From Solenopsis invicta (lineage: Eukaryota > Arthropoda > Insecta > Hymenoptera > Formicidae), in the NCBI RefSeq assembly GCF_016802725.1, contig NC_052672.1:10116710-10180709 (forward strand): 64,000 bases of DNA. The letters run 5' to 3'. The notes beneath the pieces were generated by a model. That model was not told the origin of the DNA and searched no databases. It was given only the letters and a program-made list of their open reading frames with translations. Positions 48,276 through 61,600 of the stretch are shown here, in pieces. Every line of letters begins with the position of its first letter. The first letter of the stretch is position 1. The position numbers were made by a program, and so were the translations under genes.

Positions 48276-48311
48276 TATATAAAAGACACACACAAATTTG
48301 ATCATTTAGTA
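48276..48311 (+). promoter_or_regulatory. Core promoter of chemosensory gene 4
   Basis: TATATAAAA at 48276-48284; the initiator position reads TTAGT, as in copy 1, instead of TCAGT. Confidence 0.65.
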
Positions 48312-48343
48312 TCTCACGAGTTACTGTGAAAATAAGAGAAACG

Positions 48344-49966
48344 ATGGCTCGGTTAAGCTGCATCGTAACAATCATCGGTATTACACTGATGTGCGTTATC
48401 GCACAAGAAGACCTCTACACCGATAAGTTCGACAACGTTGACGTTCCGGGTATCATTGCGAACGATAAATTGCGTAATGAATATTATGGTTGTTTTATGG
48501 GATCGTCGCCATGCATAACAGCCGATGCGAAGTTCCTTAAAGGTATTTCTATATAGAGCATTGTAACAAATATAATTTTATGACAGATTCTTTAATTAAT
48601 TAGGAAGCAAGTATTCTTCAATAAATTAATCAATTTTTTTTATGTATCAGTAGTTTTGTAATAATTAAATTTGAATTATACATAAATAAGAAACTTCTGA
48701 CAAAAACAATAAAGAAAACGACTAAATAAATAATAATTCTTAGCTAATTTTGAGAAAATAAATTTTCATTCAAAAAACACATGTTTTCTGTATTTTATTG
48801 TGTTAACAATTTAAAAATTTGAGGGGAGGAAATGATTAAATACTTTTGAACTTAAATATTTTTTAAATAAATTATTATTCATATTTCTATTTAAAAATGG
48901 GAAATCACTTTTCAAACAATAATAAATAAAAGACAAAAAGAAATTTTTTGAAAAGTATTTATCACTTTCCCAAAAAATTCCTGAAAATCTCGTAAAAAAA
49001 TTAGTGCGATAAATTAAAAAACCTATTTAATTAGAAAGATATAATATACAGTTAACAAAATTTGAAAATTTTAAACGTTGTAATATTAACATATTTTAAA
49101 TTTTTTTTAAAGAAAAACTGACATTTAAATTTAATTAAAGATTATGTCACTCAAATGTATCTTACACAATTACTATTAATAGACATTCTAAATGTGCAAG
49201 AAATATTATATATTTTATTTGGAACAATCAGAAATTTTTATGTCATTGAATTTTGAATAAATTTTTAAATTTCTGAAAATTTTAACAAAAAAAGATTTTT
49301 ATTCTTATTTTTTGTAAAAATCGCATATATATCGGTAAGATATTTTTACTTACTTTCCCAACATTTTATCTATATTTATTAATTATGCACAAAAAAAGAG
49401 AAAGAGAGAGAGAGAAAGAGAGATAAAAATATAAAGAAAGAATATAAAATTTTAAATTACAAATATGTTATTGGACCGATAGTGTAACAACACAGTAATA
49501 GTAAGAAAGCCTTCATCAGTCGTAGCTAGGTCTTAGTGCTTTTTATTTTTATTTATGTGATTTTATATACTTCTCCGAACTCAACCAGAATGTGCGCCGA
49601 ATTAATTTTCGGTCATAACACAGCATGTCGAGTAAGAATTAGTAATATCACTATTTATATTAAATTAATTAATTAAATATAATACTTGACGCTGATTTGC
49701 ATGTATATACTCATTCCCCCCTGAAAAAACTGTAAGAAATTAAAAATTTTAAGTTTCTTTAAATACAATATATTTCAAATTTTCTTGTTTTAATTTCAGA
49801 GGTTTTTAGCGATGCTCTAAATAATAACTGTAAAAGATGTACTGAGAAACAGAAGGAACATATGGATTATATAGTGGATTGGTATACAAAAAATAAACCT
49901 GATGAATGGCAAGCTATCGTCGTAAAATCTATTGAGGATTTAAAAAAGAAGAACGCTCGTAAATAA
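48344..49966 (+). CDS. Chemosensory protein 4 of 4 (OS-D / CSP family), 121 aa
   Basis: Exons 48344-48542 and 49800-49966 (TAA), intron one base after a Lys codon. Signal peptide MARLSCIVTIIGITLMCVIA, then EDLYTDKFDNVDVPGI, cysteines in YYGCFMGSSPC and NCKRC, EKQKEHMDYIVDWY and the tail EDLKKKNARK. It shares ALNN before the third cysteine with copy 1. The intron carries a 287-base insertion near its 3' end flanked by AAAATTTTAA, absent from the other copies, about 60 bases from the acceptor. A soluble ligand-carrier role is inferred from the family. Confidence 0.92.
49456..49742. mobile_element. 287-bp insertion in the intron of chemosensory gene 4
   Basis: Bounded by a 10-base direct repeat AAAATTTTAA (49446-49455 and 49743-49752, the latter belonging to the target duplication). 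The other three introns have a single copy and no insert. Its core CGTAGCTAGGTCTTAGTGCT resembles 12330-12385. A SINE-like or other short element is possible; I find no clear pol III boxes. Confidence 0.6.
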
Positions 49967-52900
49967 CGTTACTACAAACGGACAAGAAAAATATGAAAAC
50001 AACAGGAAATATTAATTATCTATGAAATTATTGAATCTTTTATATTCAACAACATCTCTTGGAGAAATAGAAGAAAATTTCGAGATGTTATAATTATTAG
50101 CTTAATTAATTCTTGTATTGTAATAATGTGCTGTTGAAATACATTATATAGAAATATAATAGAATTTGACTTTATTTCGTAAAAATTTTAACCATGAATT
50201 TCTCCAGTACAAATTATACTACTTATTTGAAATATTCTTATTCAATAAATACATATAAAAAAAATTAACAAAACAATATGCTCATATTCTAACTTATATC
50301 TTTATGAAAATTCTATGTAGAAACAAAAAAGTAAGTAAATTGCAATTTTAATTTTATACTCTCAATCAAATTAAATATTGCAAATTTAATGAGAAAATTG
50401 TGAAAAATGTTTATTTAAAATTAATATCTATAATAATAATATTTATAACTTTACTTAAAAAATATAATAAGTGATAAAAAAAGCAAATATGAAAATTTTC
50501 CTATGTTTAATATACCATCTTCTGAGACTTTGATACGCAATAATTAGATTTAATTTTTTTCTATAATAATAATTCTACAAAATAGTTATTTTCTATAATA
50601 TCTGTTTTGTGGCAATGTACTAAGTACAATAATTGAGATATAGTAATTAAATCTGCTTGATTATATGTTATTAAAGTATCGTACAATGCACGCATACATT
50701 TGTGTAACACTTTATTATAATTATATAACAGTATGTAATAAGAAGTTTATTACATTAATTACATATTTGCATTTTTTATTTACTTCATTTTTTATTTAAT
50801 TTATGTTCTTAAGTAGGTGTGCGTATATTGCTAAGTTTCGTATTTAAAAAAAATCAATTAATTCTTAGAAACTAAATTCCATTAGAAATGGTCCAAAAAT
50901 AACTAATTAACAAATAGTTCATTGCGTAATATTATTATTTGTATGAAATATTCTATTTCAATTACATTAATTTAGTATGATATACATTTTATAAATGATT
51001 TAAAGCAAAATTTCCTAAATTTACGTGGATTGCAATCTATTTTTTAATTTGGCAAATATTCATCTCGTTTATGAATTATAAAAAAGTCGATGAAGGAGAA
51101 TTGATTGATTATTTAATCATATCGTTTTAATCCTCCTACTTTTTTATTTTTTATTGAATATAATTTTATAAATCTATTTCTCAAAAAAATAAATGTTTGA
51201 AAATTGTGTTAATTTTTTATTTTTATTGATAATATCATACTCTTGCTATCGCAACATTTTCATATATTAAGAGTTTAATAATTGTTTATTTTAATTCAAA
51301 ATATGATTTCAATCCCTATAGCTGACAAAATTTTCACGATTCTATAAAAAATCAGTTCGCAATCCACTGATAGCTCCGCGATCTATACTTTGGAAATCAC
51401 TAATTTAAAATTTTTTTATATTTTTTTATTTATGTTTAATATCTACGAAATTATGATTTTTTTATTTACTGTAAATATTAATAAACACATGCAATTAACA
51501 ATATTAGTGATGATAATGCTAAAACCAATGTACCTTGAGAACAAAATTATCTCAAAACAAAAAAATTTTAATATAAAAAATATCCTACTTGATGAATAAT
51601 AGCTTACTTTCTTGCCATTATGTTCAAAATTTTTTAATTAAAATATTTATATAAATAAAATAAAATTATTTTTATTTAAGTAATTTTTCCTTGCAGTTCT
51701 AGAAAATACTACTGTTAAATTATTTTTATATTTAAGATAATCAAATTTTTTAATTTAAGAAAAAATTTAATTTAGTTTACAATAAAATTTACGATCTCTC
51801 TGGCGGAATGAGAGACATAAATCACACTTCATAGCGATATATTATGTAATGCTGTATTTTTTACTTACTTCTTATGGTTTCACCAACGTTGTTTTTTCCG
51901 CACATTTTTTATAGTTTTCTTTTGTTTAGTTATGTTGCACTCAGAAACTGCATTTGAGTGTCGGTTTTTATGTCTATATAGCGATTGCGCGAAGCCATTG
52001 CTTGGCGCAATTCTGCGAAGTTTTCGGAATATGTTTAGGTATTCTGGTTTTCTAGTTTGCCTTGTGTTGCAATTGTTGAAAAAATACTTTGCATTCAATT
52101 TTGTTTCCGGGGCATGATAACCTGATTCCAGTACACTATGTGATCGCTAGGCTGTAACAGTAATATCTCCTTTTAATTATATGTATATAATTGAACAATT
52201 GTCATATGTATATTTATATATAATTGTCATTTTTTAATCCCATTTTCTATGAAATATTACTTTTTTTATTATTCTTATTTAATCAATCAAAATTTCTTCT
52301 GAAACGAAAAACAAAAATAAATTAAAAAATATATGAAGTGTGTAATAATACACATATTCACATAATATAATACATAGCATATAAAATGTCTTAAATATGT
52401 TATAGAGTATATAACAGTTTTTTTTTTTAAATAAAACAAATTAAATGAGTTTTAGTGAAAGTAAAATTTAAAATCGTGTAAAAAAGAAAATTTTTTTATG
52501 ATAAATTTGCTGATATCAGTATATTTTTCATATCAGAGCCTAAAGTATAGTGTCATGCACACGCGTAATCTCTGATTTAATATATAAAAAATATACTGCT
52601 ACCGTATTTTCCGGAAAAAATTTTAAACAATTTTCTTTTCTACATAATTTTTAAATAATTAAACTATTTTTAAATTTTCTATTATTTATGCTCTATAATA
52701 ATATAATTAAAATAATAATATATAATAATTAAAATTTAAGCAATTTTAGTTATTAAAAATTAGATATAGAATTTGGTTTTATTAGTACCTACTTCAAATT
52801 AGATATTAATTTGTATCCGAAAGGTGATGTGAAAAACTATGGTCTAAATTTCAATTAGTGTCAATTATATTATTGCAGAACATAAGTAACAGAAAATTTA

Positions 52901-53084
52901 GTTTAATTACTTATAAAAATAAAAATTATGTAATTTTTTGTAAACGAAAAGCAGAAAGGTCACAATATCGCAGTTTAAAATTTCGAGAATCGCAGGTATC
53001 GACCTGAGGCGGCGAACCAATCGGCATTCAGCCTCCAGCCGCGATCCTATCGCCATTTTATCACACCCGCATTCGCACCACTGG
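49967..53084. other. Intergenic region, no gene recognised
   Basis: The first 700 bases are the 3' flank of unit 4. The rest is very AT-rich with no convincing reading frame, tRNA or repeat that I can define. Confidence 0.5.
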
Positions 53085-53200
53085 GGTGCGTTTAGAATGA
53101 ACGTCCGGGTGCGCCCAGATGTCGTTTTATCTTTGTTGTTTACCGAATGTTAAACAAAGATAGAATAACCGTCTGGGCGCACCTTTCATTCTGAACGCAG
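53085..53200. repeat. 116-bp palindromic element upstream of Pex5
   Basis: Arms GTGCGTTTAGAATGAACG and its partner CATTCTGAACGCA, GGTGCGCCCAGA and TCTGGGCGCACC, and TATCTTTGTT and AACAAAGATA form a hairpin with a loop of about 8 bases. It lies about 500 bases upstream of the Pex5 leader donor. Confidence 0.65.
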
Positions 53201-53728
53201 CCTTGCCGTGAACTGCACCTTTCACGTTGAGATGCAGAGGGCGCACGTTGCAACTTGCATTGCAATTTATGAGGCAAGATGTGGAGTTCTAACGAGAGAG
53301 AGATGCGGCCAGAATGATCGCGTTTCATTCCTGGGTTCTTTATTAAAAAAAGCTCTAATTAATGAATCTTTCTTTCTCTTCTGTCCCTTTTCTTTTAATC
53401 AGAGTCGTCAATTTGGAAAAGGAAATTTATCTGCGCTCGCTTGCGCCCACTCGAGAAGATCCACAAGCGAGTTTCTCATCCGACAGCTTTGCATCTCTTT
53501 CTCTCGCTCCCTCTCTCTTTCTCTCTCGCTTCTACTCGCCGATCTATTGCGCGCGTTCGATCAGCAAAGGTCCAGTCCTCCTTCCGCCCCTCCTTCCTTC
53601 AGCTGCTGCGGTACAAAGTCTGGATCGTCAAAATTTCATTGCTCGGTTTGCATGAAGCGCACGTCACGATAGCGCAAGGTGCATCACAACAAGGACGAGC
53701 CAACCGCGAACGGCGAAGAAGTACCAAG
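53201..53728 (+). promoter_or_regulatory. CpG-richer promoter and 5' UTR exon of Pex5
   Basis: GC and CpG content rise sharply here, and a donor (AAG then GTAATCC) at 53728/53729 can pair with the acceptor at 54176, which leads directly to the Pex5 start codon. The transcription start is not resolved. Open frames of about 100-150 codons inside have no recognisable domains and I treat them as non-coding. Confidence 0.5.
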
Positions 53729-54189
53729 GTAATCCTATTGATCATTGTTTTTACGTGATCGCAAGAGAGAACAACTGCAACAAAATTGGCTGAGTAACGC
53801 CAAACTTCACATTCGAGTGTTCCTTTTTACAATCGTGCGTTTACTTCGAGTAGTTCGATTGCTGAATCGTAACCATCTTCATACTGAACGATTCATTCTG
53901 CATAAATGCAAGGCCGAAATCTTCGCGATTATCTATTTAGGCTTTATGCGTATAATACATTGAACTCACTTTTGTACACAGCTTTCTAAAACTTTTTTCG
54001 TTACATTTTGTACACATAAAATGCTTATGCACCAGATAAAAAATATAACTTTTTATATTTCTACTTTCTCTAAATGTTTCTTAAGTGTCAACTCGATATA
54101 TGCTCAACATTTAATGTTGATAATGTGACGTCTCCAGAGAGTATATAAGATAGTAAACTATTCTCCTTTTACTCAGGAATCCAATAGAT

Positions 54190-56544
54190 ATGGCATTTCG
54201 TGAATTAGTGGAAGGGGACTGTGGAGGTTCCAACTCTCTGATACGTCTCACGTCGCATTACGTGCAAGATCATGGCCTCAAAGATGAAGGAATTCGTCGA
54301 CCGTTTACTTCGTCAGAATCTTTCCAAACACCGGACGCAGATCAGTTGGCCCAACAGTTCTTGGAGGAACCTGCTTGTCCACAGACATTTCGAATGGACA
54401 ATTTATTGCAGGAGATGAGGGAAATTGATCAGAGTATTCACATCCCAAAAACTGGACCTGAATTTCTAAAGGAATTGCAGAATGACTTGGACAAAGCATG
54501 GAAGAGTCCTTATGTAACACATACCGAACCTTTAAATGTAATTTCACAATCATTATTTTATAATTATACTGTATAATTACACTTGTTTCTAGCCTTACAA
54601 AGTATTTAATTGTTGCAAATGAGTTGTAGGACCATCAAGTGAACGAGATATGGAATGCATGTGTACCTACTCAAGAGGAAGGTGTGCATTTAGACAGGAA
54701 TCATGAACTTGGGTTGGATCCAAAATGGGCAGAAGATTTTCTAGAATGTAATACCGATTCCATACAGAACAATGCTAAAAGTAATATTGCTCAATCCGTA
54801 GAAGATGAAGATCCAAATTTTACATATTCAAAGTTTATGAAATTTATGGAACGAGAAGGTGACATTCCAATAGAAAGTAACCAAACGACGATCAACTTAA
54901 ATAGTGATGAGGAATGGATAGAACAATTTATAGAAAATAATGATAATCTCTTGAACAGTAACAATAAAGAAGAAGTCTTGAATAAAGTAGAAGAGGAATT
55001 GGAAGCTGCGGGTTCATGGATAAGAGAATTTGAAAAGGAAAATCCTCCTGCAGGTAATGTTTCTAATTTTTTTTTTAAATAACTACATTTATCTTTAAAT
55101 ACAATATATGATTATTAACTGGAGAATGACTGGCATTTTAGAAGGCAATATGGAGTCATTGTGGAAGCGATTTCAAGACGAATGGGATAAGATTTCTGCA
55201 AATGAAGTTTCCTCTGCACACCCGTGGGTATCAGAATTCGATACATATTATGATCCATTTAATAAGGAATATGATTTTTCTGAGACAAATCCTATGAAAG
55301 ATTTGCCAAATGCCTTGGAAGAAGGCAAGAGACGATTAGAAGCAGGAGATTTACCAAGTGCTGTACTCTGTTTTGAAGCTGCCGCCCAACAGGATGAAAA
55401 TAACATCGAAGCCTGGTTACTCCTTGGCAAAACACAAGCTGAAAATGAGCAAGACCCTTCGGCCATTTCTGCTTTAAATCGTTGTCTATGCTTGGATCCG
55501 TCAAATAGCGTTGCTCTCATGGCGTTAGCAGCTTCTTATGCAAATGAATCTTATCAAAAGCAAGCCTGCCTAACATTAAAGGAATGGTTACTAAAGAATG
55601 AAAAATATAAACATCTTGCACAAGGTCCAGAATCTAATCTGAAAAAAGATGAACATCCAAATTTCAGCGTATCTACTTTATTATATGAGTAAGTAAAGAT
55701 AATTTTTGATAGTAGACAATTTTTTATACATGTCGTTTCGTTGTAGCAAGGTATACGATGAAGTTAAAGATCTGTATATTCAAGCCGCGAGGATGAATCC
55801 TCATGATGAAATTGATGCAGATGTACAGTGTGGATTAGGTATATTATTTAATTTATCGAACGATTATAACAAAGCTGTGGATTGTTTCCAAGCAGCATTG
55901 CAAGTGCGTCCTGATGTAAGTGTACTCTATTTCTGTTGTAATTAAACCAATACACATTTAACTAATATGTGGAAACATCTTCTCGAAAGGATTCCAGATT
56001 GTGGAATAGATTGGGTGCCACTTTAGCTAATGGTCAGCGATCGGCGGAAGCTGTAAACGCGTATCATCGTGCCTTAGAATTATCGCCTGGATTTATTAGA
56101 GCACGTTACAATCTAGGCATTTCTTGTGTTAATCTTGCAGCGTATAAGTAAGTATAGCCTTCTTTCGAGTATATAATTCTCGAGTAACAAGAAAAATAAT
56201 AGTAATAAAACTTATGTTAAAACTATTACATTATACAGAGAGGCAGGCGAGCATCTTTTAACAGCGTTGAATCAACAAGCTGCAGGAAGAGGCCCACAGG
56301 CTAGCAGTGTACCGCCTAAAGCAATGTCGAATACAATATGGTCTACGTTAAGATTAGTTATATCATTGATGCATAAATATGAGTTAATGGAAGCCATAGA
56401 AAACAGGTAATATTTAATGCGATATTTTATAGCTAATACAAATTAATCTACAAATATTTTATAATAGTTATTCACATATTTAAAACATTCATAATGTATT
56501 TTAGAGATTTGCCAAGGTTAAACAAGGAATTTGAAATAATGTAA
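54190..56544 (+). CDS. Pex5: Peroxisomal targeting signal 1 receptor PEX5, 617 aa
   Basis: Exons 54190-54537, 54630-55053, 55142-55688, 55747-55915, 55990-56147, 56239-56406 and 56505-56544 (TAA); all phases match. PEX5 binds proteins ending in SKL-type signals in the cytosol, docks at the peroxisomal membrane and is recycled by ubiquitination. The N-terminus MAFRELVEGDCGG carries the conserved Cys11 used for mono-ubiquitination. WxxxF/Y docking motifs for PEX14 are seen at 149-153 (WAEDF), 212-216 (WIEQF), 246-250 (WIREF) and 286-290 (WVSEF). From about residue 305 on come TPR repeats, including LWNRLGATLANG and ARYNLGISCVNL, which are near-diagnostic of PEX5. Length fits the family. A leader exon ends at 53728. 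I see no separate PTS2-specific insert. Confidence 0.95.
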
Positions 56545-58626
56545 ACGGGCGCAAGTGCATTCAAGGTTCATACAATGGTTCATTTTTACATGGATTGTTC
56601 AGGAATATATTTGGGATTACATAGGTAATCAACAAAAAAATATTAGAATGTTTTTTTTCGATATATTCTATTTAAGCTATTTAAGCATTTAAGGTCATCA
56701 TATGCACAAAAATTTTAGTTGTAAATGTTAGGCTATAAATATATAAATATATTAATTAATTATAATTCAGCATTTTAAAATGTAATACCGCAATTTTTAT
56801 TATGATTAGTCGATTTGTTTACAATCTTACGGTTATAAAATATGAAATATAAAATATAAAATTATTCTTTTTGCAATAAGTTTTTTACAATTTTTTGTGA
56901 TGCTTGTAGTATCATTGTTAAATCTGACGATCAAATTAAATTTATATATTATAGATATATTATTTCTAGCTTCAGTTTATGATTGCATTTAAGTCCGACA
57001 TGTCGATATGCAAAACTGAAAATTGTATTTAACAATTGATATAAAAATATTGTTGAGCATCAAGATCAATTTCAATAAAAAAATAGCATTTCTTGTTATT
57101 TCTTTTTCTTTAAAAAGTTTACTAAAATTTTTTTATGTGTGATGGCCTTTTCAAAATTAAATTCTAGAATATTTTAGAACAGGGTTTCTCCCAAATCTGT
57201 ATGGATCACGATCTATTATTGGGAATCCCTATTTTAGACAAATGCGGAAAATGTATATACTGAGAGATAACGTTTAAGATATTGTTGAATTATTGCATTT
57301 TATTGTATTGATTCTTCAATTTTGATATCCTGTATATAAGAATATATATAAGAAATATAAAACTGGGACGAATAGCTCATTTATTATTAACACTACAAAT
57401 AATTATGAATAATAATTGAATAGTATTTTAAGGCAATTTATTATACTGCTATAAAAATTGTCAAAATATCTTACATTCTTAATATCTATTTTTGTTTTTA
57501 TACAAAGTAAATATAAATAAATATTTTAAATATATTGCGCGCGAAACTTTTAAAATATTGTATCATATTTATCTCTTTTAAAAATATTTTAATTACTCAA
57601 ATTTGAATCTTACTATACTATTTTTAGAATTTGTACTTATTACAAATTTTATTGTCATATTGATATTATTGTAACATTGCACATTAATACAAATTTAAAA
57701 ATTTATAATTAGAACTTAAAATTAGAAATTAATTTTTTATTAATAGTTTTAATTGTAATTATTGATTACTATGTCAGGGATAACAATCAAAGATAACATA
57801 TGGGATAAAAAAACAATTGTTAGGTTATTATGTATTTATTTTTTATGATGAATTATAAATATTATTAATCATTCTAACATAATTAGATTTACAATAAAGA
57901 GAAATCATTGCTAAAGGCACATCAAAGTTACATGTTTGTAACACTCAAAAAACGGTTACGTAAAGCTACTTATTAGGATCAACAGATTTGATAAAAACTA
58001 TTTAGTAAAATTCATTTCACTAAAGACATACCTTCTGTTCCAGAGCAGAACAAATTCGATAGACAATTATCTGAAAAAATTCTTGATACAATTTGTATAG
58101 AATATTCAAGCATTTTTATGTTTTATTATTTTTAAAGGCAATCAATAAATAATTATAAACATTTTCTCGTATAGATATACTGTTCTATATTTCTAATTTT
58201 TGTATACGTTATTTTATCAACTTTCTTGTGTTTAAGTTATTACATCATTTTTGCTCTGGGACAGATTTTACATTTTTAGTCATAATATAATATATCTATA
58301 TAGAACGATTCAACAGTTAATTATAGACGAATTCTATTTATATAATATCTCCTTTCGAATTTTTTTTAATAATTGATGAAAGTTATCTATCGTTAAAAAT
58401 GCGTGCATCAGCACAATTATTAATTAACATCAGCTTATGTGACTGTATAATGAGGAACATATGTTGGTAGAAATGGTTAATCTGCGAGTATAAGTGCACA
58501 CAAAGTAGTCTTTTTCAATATCATTGTTAAAACGTGATATCGGAATTTATATTCGTAATTCCTTGGTATTATCACTTTCTTGTCTAGAAATTAGCTAACA
58601 AATGATATTTAATGGAAACCCTATGT
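56545..58626. other. Convergent 3' spacer between Pex5 and HPS3
   Basis: AT-rich, no gene seen. A plus-strand AATAAA at 57074-57079 may end Pex5 transcripts. HPS3 must terminate from the other side; several minus-strand AATAAA matches occur but none can be chosen with confidence. Confidence 0.5.
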
Positions 58627-61600
58627 TCACAACTTTAGAGTTGTCAAAAGTTGTTGTCCGGTTTCCATTATTAATGATTTCACGTGATCCGCATGCATAA
58701 TTTGATTACACATTTCGGTACATCTTTGAAATGCTGCCATGTCATCTCTTGGTAAGATGCGATGTAGACTTTTCATAGGTAATGCATGCGGCAAATGATT
58801 CAGGATCTCTGTAAATTCAGAGAAAAAAAATTATTTTATTATTATATATCTCGTTTCACAATTCTTTTTATATTATTTTGTTCAACTCACCTTTCATGAT
58901 TTGTGTATACAAAAGTTGTAACTCCTGATGCGTCGTTGAAGTAGCAATTTTGTCCTGCGTTAATTCAATAAGATTCTTCCACTCGGTATCCTTTGTATAT
59001 TTATCCTGAAACATAGTAAAGAAACAGTAAAGTATCTCTTAGTAAAATATAAATATCCGATATCACATACTACTGCATATGTATTAAAAATACCTTTGCA
59101 TACTGTACTACAGCTTGTGGACAAGTATCCATTAGAATTGTCGTCACTTCTTCTGTATTCTGAATGCATAATGTCTTAAGAGATAAATTTCCATCGATAT
59201 TTTGTGTTTCAAGAAATTGTTTGACCTCATGTAGACATTCGACCGGTAAAAATTCGCACGACAGTACGGATTGCAGCTTGAATAATTCCTTAGGTATAAT
59301 CTTCTCGGTTTCGGATGCGTTATTAAAATTCCCTAAATCCTTAAAATCATTCATACTTAAAATTCTTTGGTAATCTTTGGCATATGGTGGCATTTTGTTC
59401 AAATAACTCGGCCGATACTTGGCGAACATGAAATATTCCTTGTCATTTTCTCCCTGATCCTCCTTGAGATCGATTTTATACACTCTCGTCTGAGTTAATT
59501 TGCCTAAGTACGATCGCACTAATAGTTTAAACGCCTCAACGAGAGCGAAGTCCGAACGTATCTGATTTTTATTCACAGTTGGCGGCCACTCCATGACGAA
59601 TTTCGAAGTGAAATAATTATGTAGATATTTCTCAAGGAAAACTTGCAAGGTCGCGGCTGCGTTATGCCCGTCTCTTCCAACTCGCGACGGCAAGTACTCT
59701 AGGAACACCTGTATGATTTGATGCAGTGACAATGCACCTTCGTCTTCTATTATTTGTATCAGGATATCAGCGAAGGTGGTATTCTTTACGAGCATCAAGA
59801 TACCAGCGAAGTCTGAGAAAGTAGCAATCATGGGACTCCTCTTTTTCATCGCGGTCATATCGAACAGCAGTTCCCAGCGCTCCATGACAATCTGCTTGAT
59901 ACATCGCACAGAAACTGGTTCTAACGCCTTTTCCGCTTGTTCCTGTTTGTCAGCCTGAATGTATAAAAGCGCCAAGGCGAGTTTGACAGTATCATCGCTT
60001 TCGTGCGTCAGCAGAAGATTTATCAGTTTCTCAGTGGCATATTCCCTCAACACAGGACTGCCGAAGATCAATTTTAATAGATCCTCCTTCTCCAGCTTAC
60101 AGATGATCTCTATGATATTAAATCCTTGGAAAAGCGCGTCCGCTTCGGATCCGCTTTTCATCGTGAGAAGCGCATCCGTCAGGAACGTCAGAAGTCCCGG
60201 TGCGTCCTGACTACATTTCCTAGATAATACTTCCGAAGGTTTCAGCCCAGACATCTTGTAGTAAGGAATACACAAATCCCAATCCGATTCAATCTCCGAT
60301 CGTATATAGTAATCCGCGAGCAACGCGCATGATTGATTGTAGAGATTTTTCAACTTGAGATCATTCTTGTGCGTTGCATCGTCAAATTTCTCGTTATCTG
60401 CATTATTGTAGGAAACATCCTTCGCTAAGCGTATCAAAGCATGTGCTTCTCCCAGTAAGTGTCGATAAGTACTCGGACTGGAAGATTTGTGACTCCTCGC
60501 TGCATTTAATATATCAAAATACACATTCTCAAATTTAGGTAGATTCAAAGAGTACATGGTCCAAGAACTGTCGGCCTTAGCCAGTAGAATTATATAGCTC
60601 CTCGTATGCAACAATTTCTGTATTCCCAGGAATGGCCTTAAACCGATTAGGCTTACCGGTTCGATGACACTAGGACAAATTACTCTAATGCCATCGGTGC
60701 TGTTCGACAATTTTGCAATATGGTGAGAAAGACGTAATGTGTAAGACTCAAGACCAGCTTCAGTCAATGCGTGAAGTACCGTGTGCTCCAGCGCTACATG
60801 ATGAACAGGTGCGGTAAATGGATAAGTGGTTAAACACGTAGCATCGAGAGAACTGCTGCTCGCTGTCGAGAAGTGATACAGGTATCCCTCTTGCGTAGTA
60901 CAAATGAAGCAACTTACACCTTGCAAGTATCTGTATTTATCAGATCGCAACATAGATTTTTTCACACTAGTAGTGTTACATTCCTTCTTCATGTATAAAG
61001 GTTTTAACACCAGGTCTCTGAAACTCTCTAGAATTCCATCCACCTTGGCATTATTATTTCCAGCGTTGATTTTTAAACATATTAAATTTTTTATCATGTA
61101 ATTTTCAGACCAGCCTATGTCTGGTGAAGTTGTCTTGATGAAAATTCTTGTGTCTGCTGAATTTAGTATAAAAGGACTGACAGCGTGACCTGGACCGGCC
61201 CTTTCTAAGCTTATCAATGGCAGATTTACCGTCAACGATTGCGAAGCGGGATCAATAATTCCTTGTGTAATTAGCCTTTGCATCTCTTCTTTTTCGTTGC
61301 ATATTAGATGTTCCCAGTCTATGTAATTCTTATTATTACTTGCCATTTCTCTGTTGCAATCGCCTCCTTCTGGCTTATACCACGTATTTCCTTTTGTGCT
61401 CTTGTGCTTTTTATCCTTAGATTTTACACCCATTATCACTGTTTCGCTGTTTTCAGATGTCGCGTTTTGACAATCTTGATCTATAGATTTGTGCTTTACA
61501 TTTATTCCCTGCAGCGACGTATCGTCATTTCCAAGGCTATTCTCGACGAGAGATGAATCTGTGGATATGGACGTCTTGTCGACGGAAGAAGAAGTGGAAG

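Larger units (their letters stand above)
26590..50690. repeat. Tandem segmental array of four chemosensory-protein units
   Basis: Each unit opens with the same flank (AATGATAATGTAACGATACT or close variant, near 26605, 33375, 42188 and 46512), then a GATAGATGG...CAACGTAACACGCAATGC block and a TA/ACAT microsatellite, then a conserved upstream region, TATA box, two-exon gene and 3' flank. Approximate limits are 26590-33365, 33366-42175, 42176-46495 and 46496-50690. Length differences come from insertions and deletions. Units 2 and 3 share one inserted element absent from 1 and 4, making them the closest pair. Confidence 0.85.

Noticed and set aside
53208..53758. Three overlapping frames of 97-154 codons upstream of Pex5
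   Set aside because: Ser/Leu-rich translations of a CT-rich stretch, mutually exclusive, and best explained as Pex5 promoter and leader exon.
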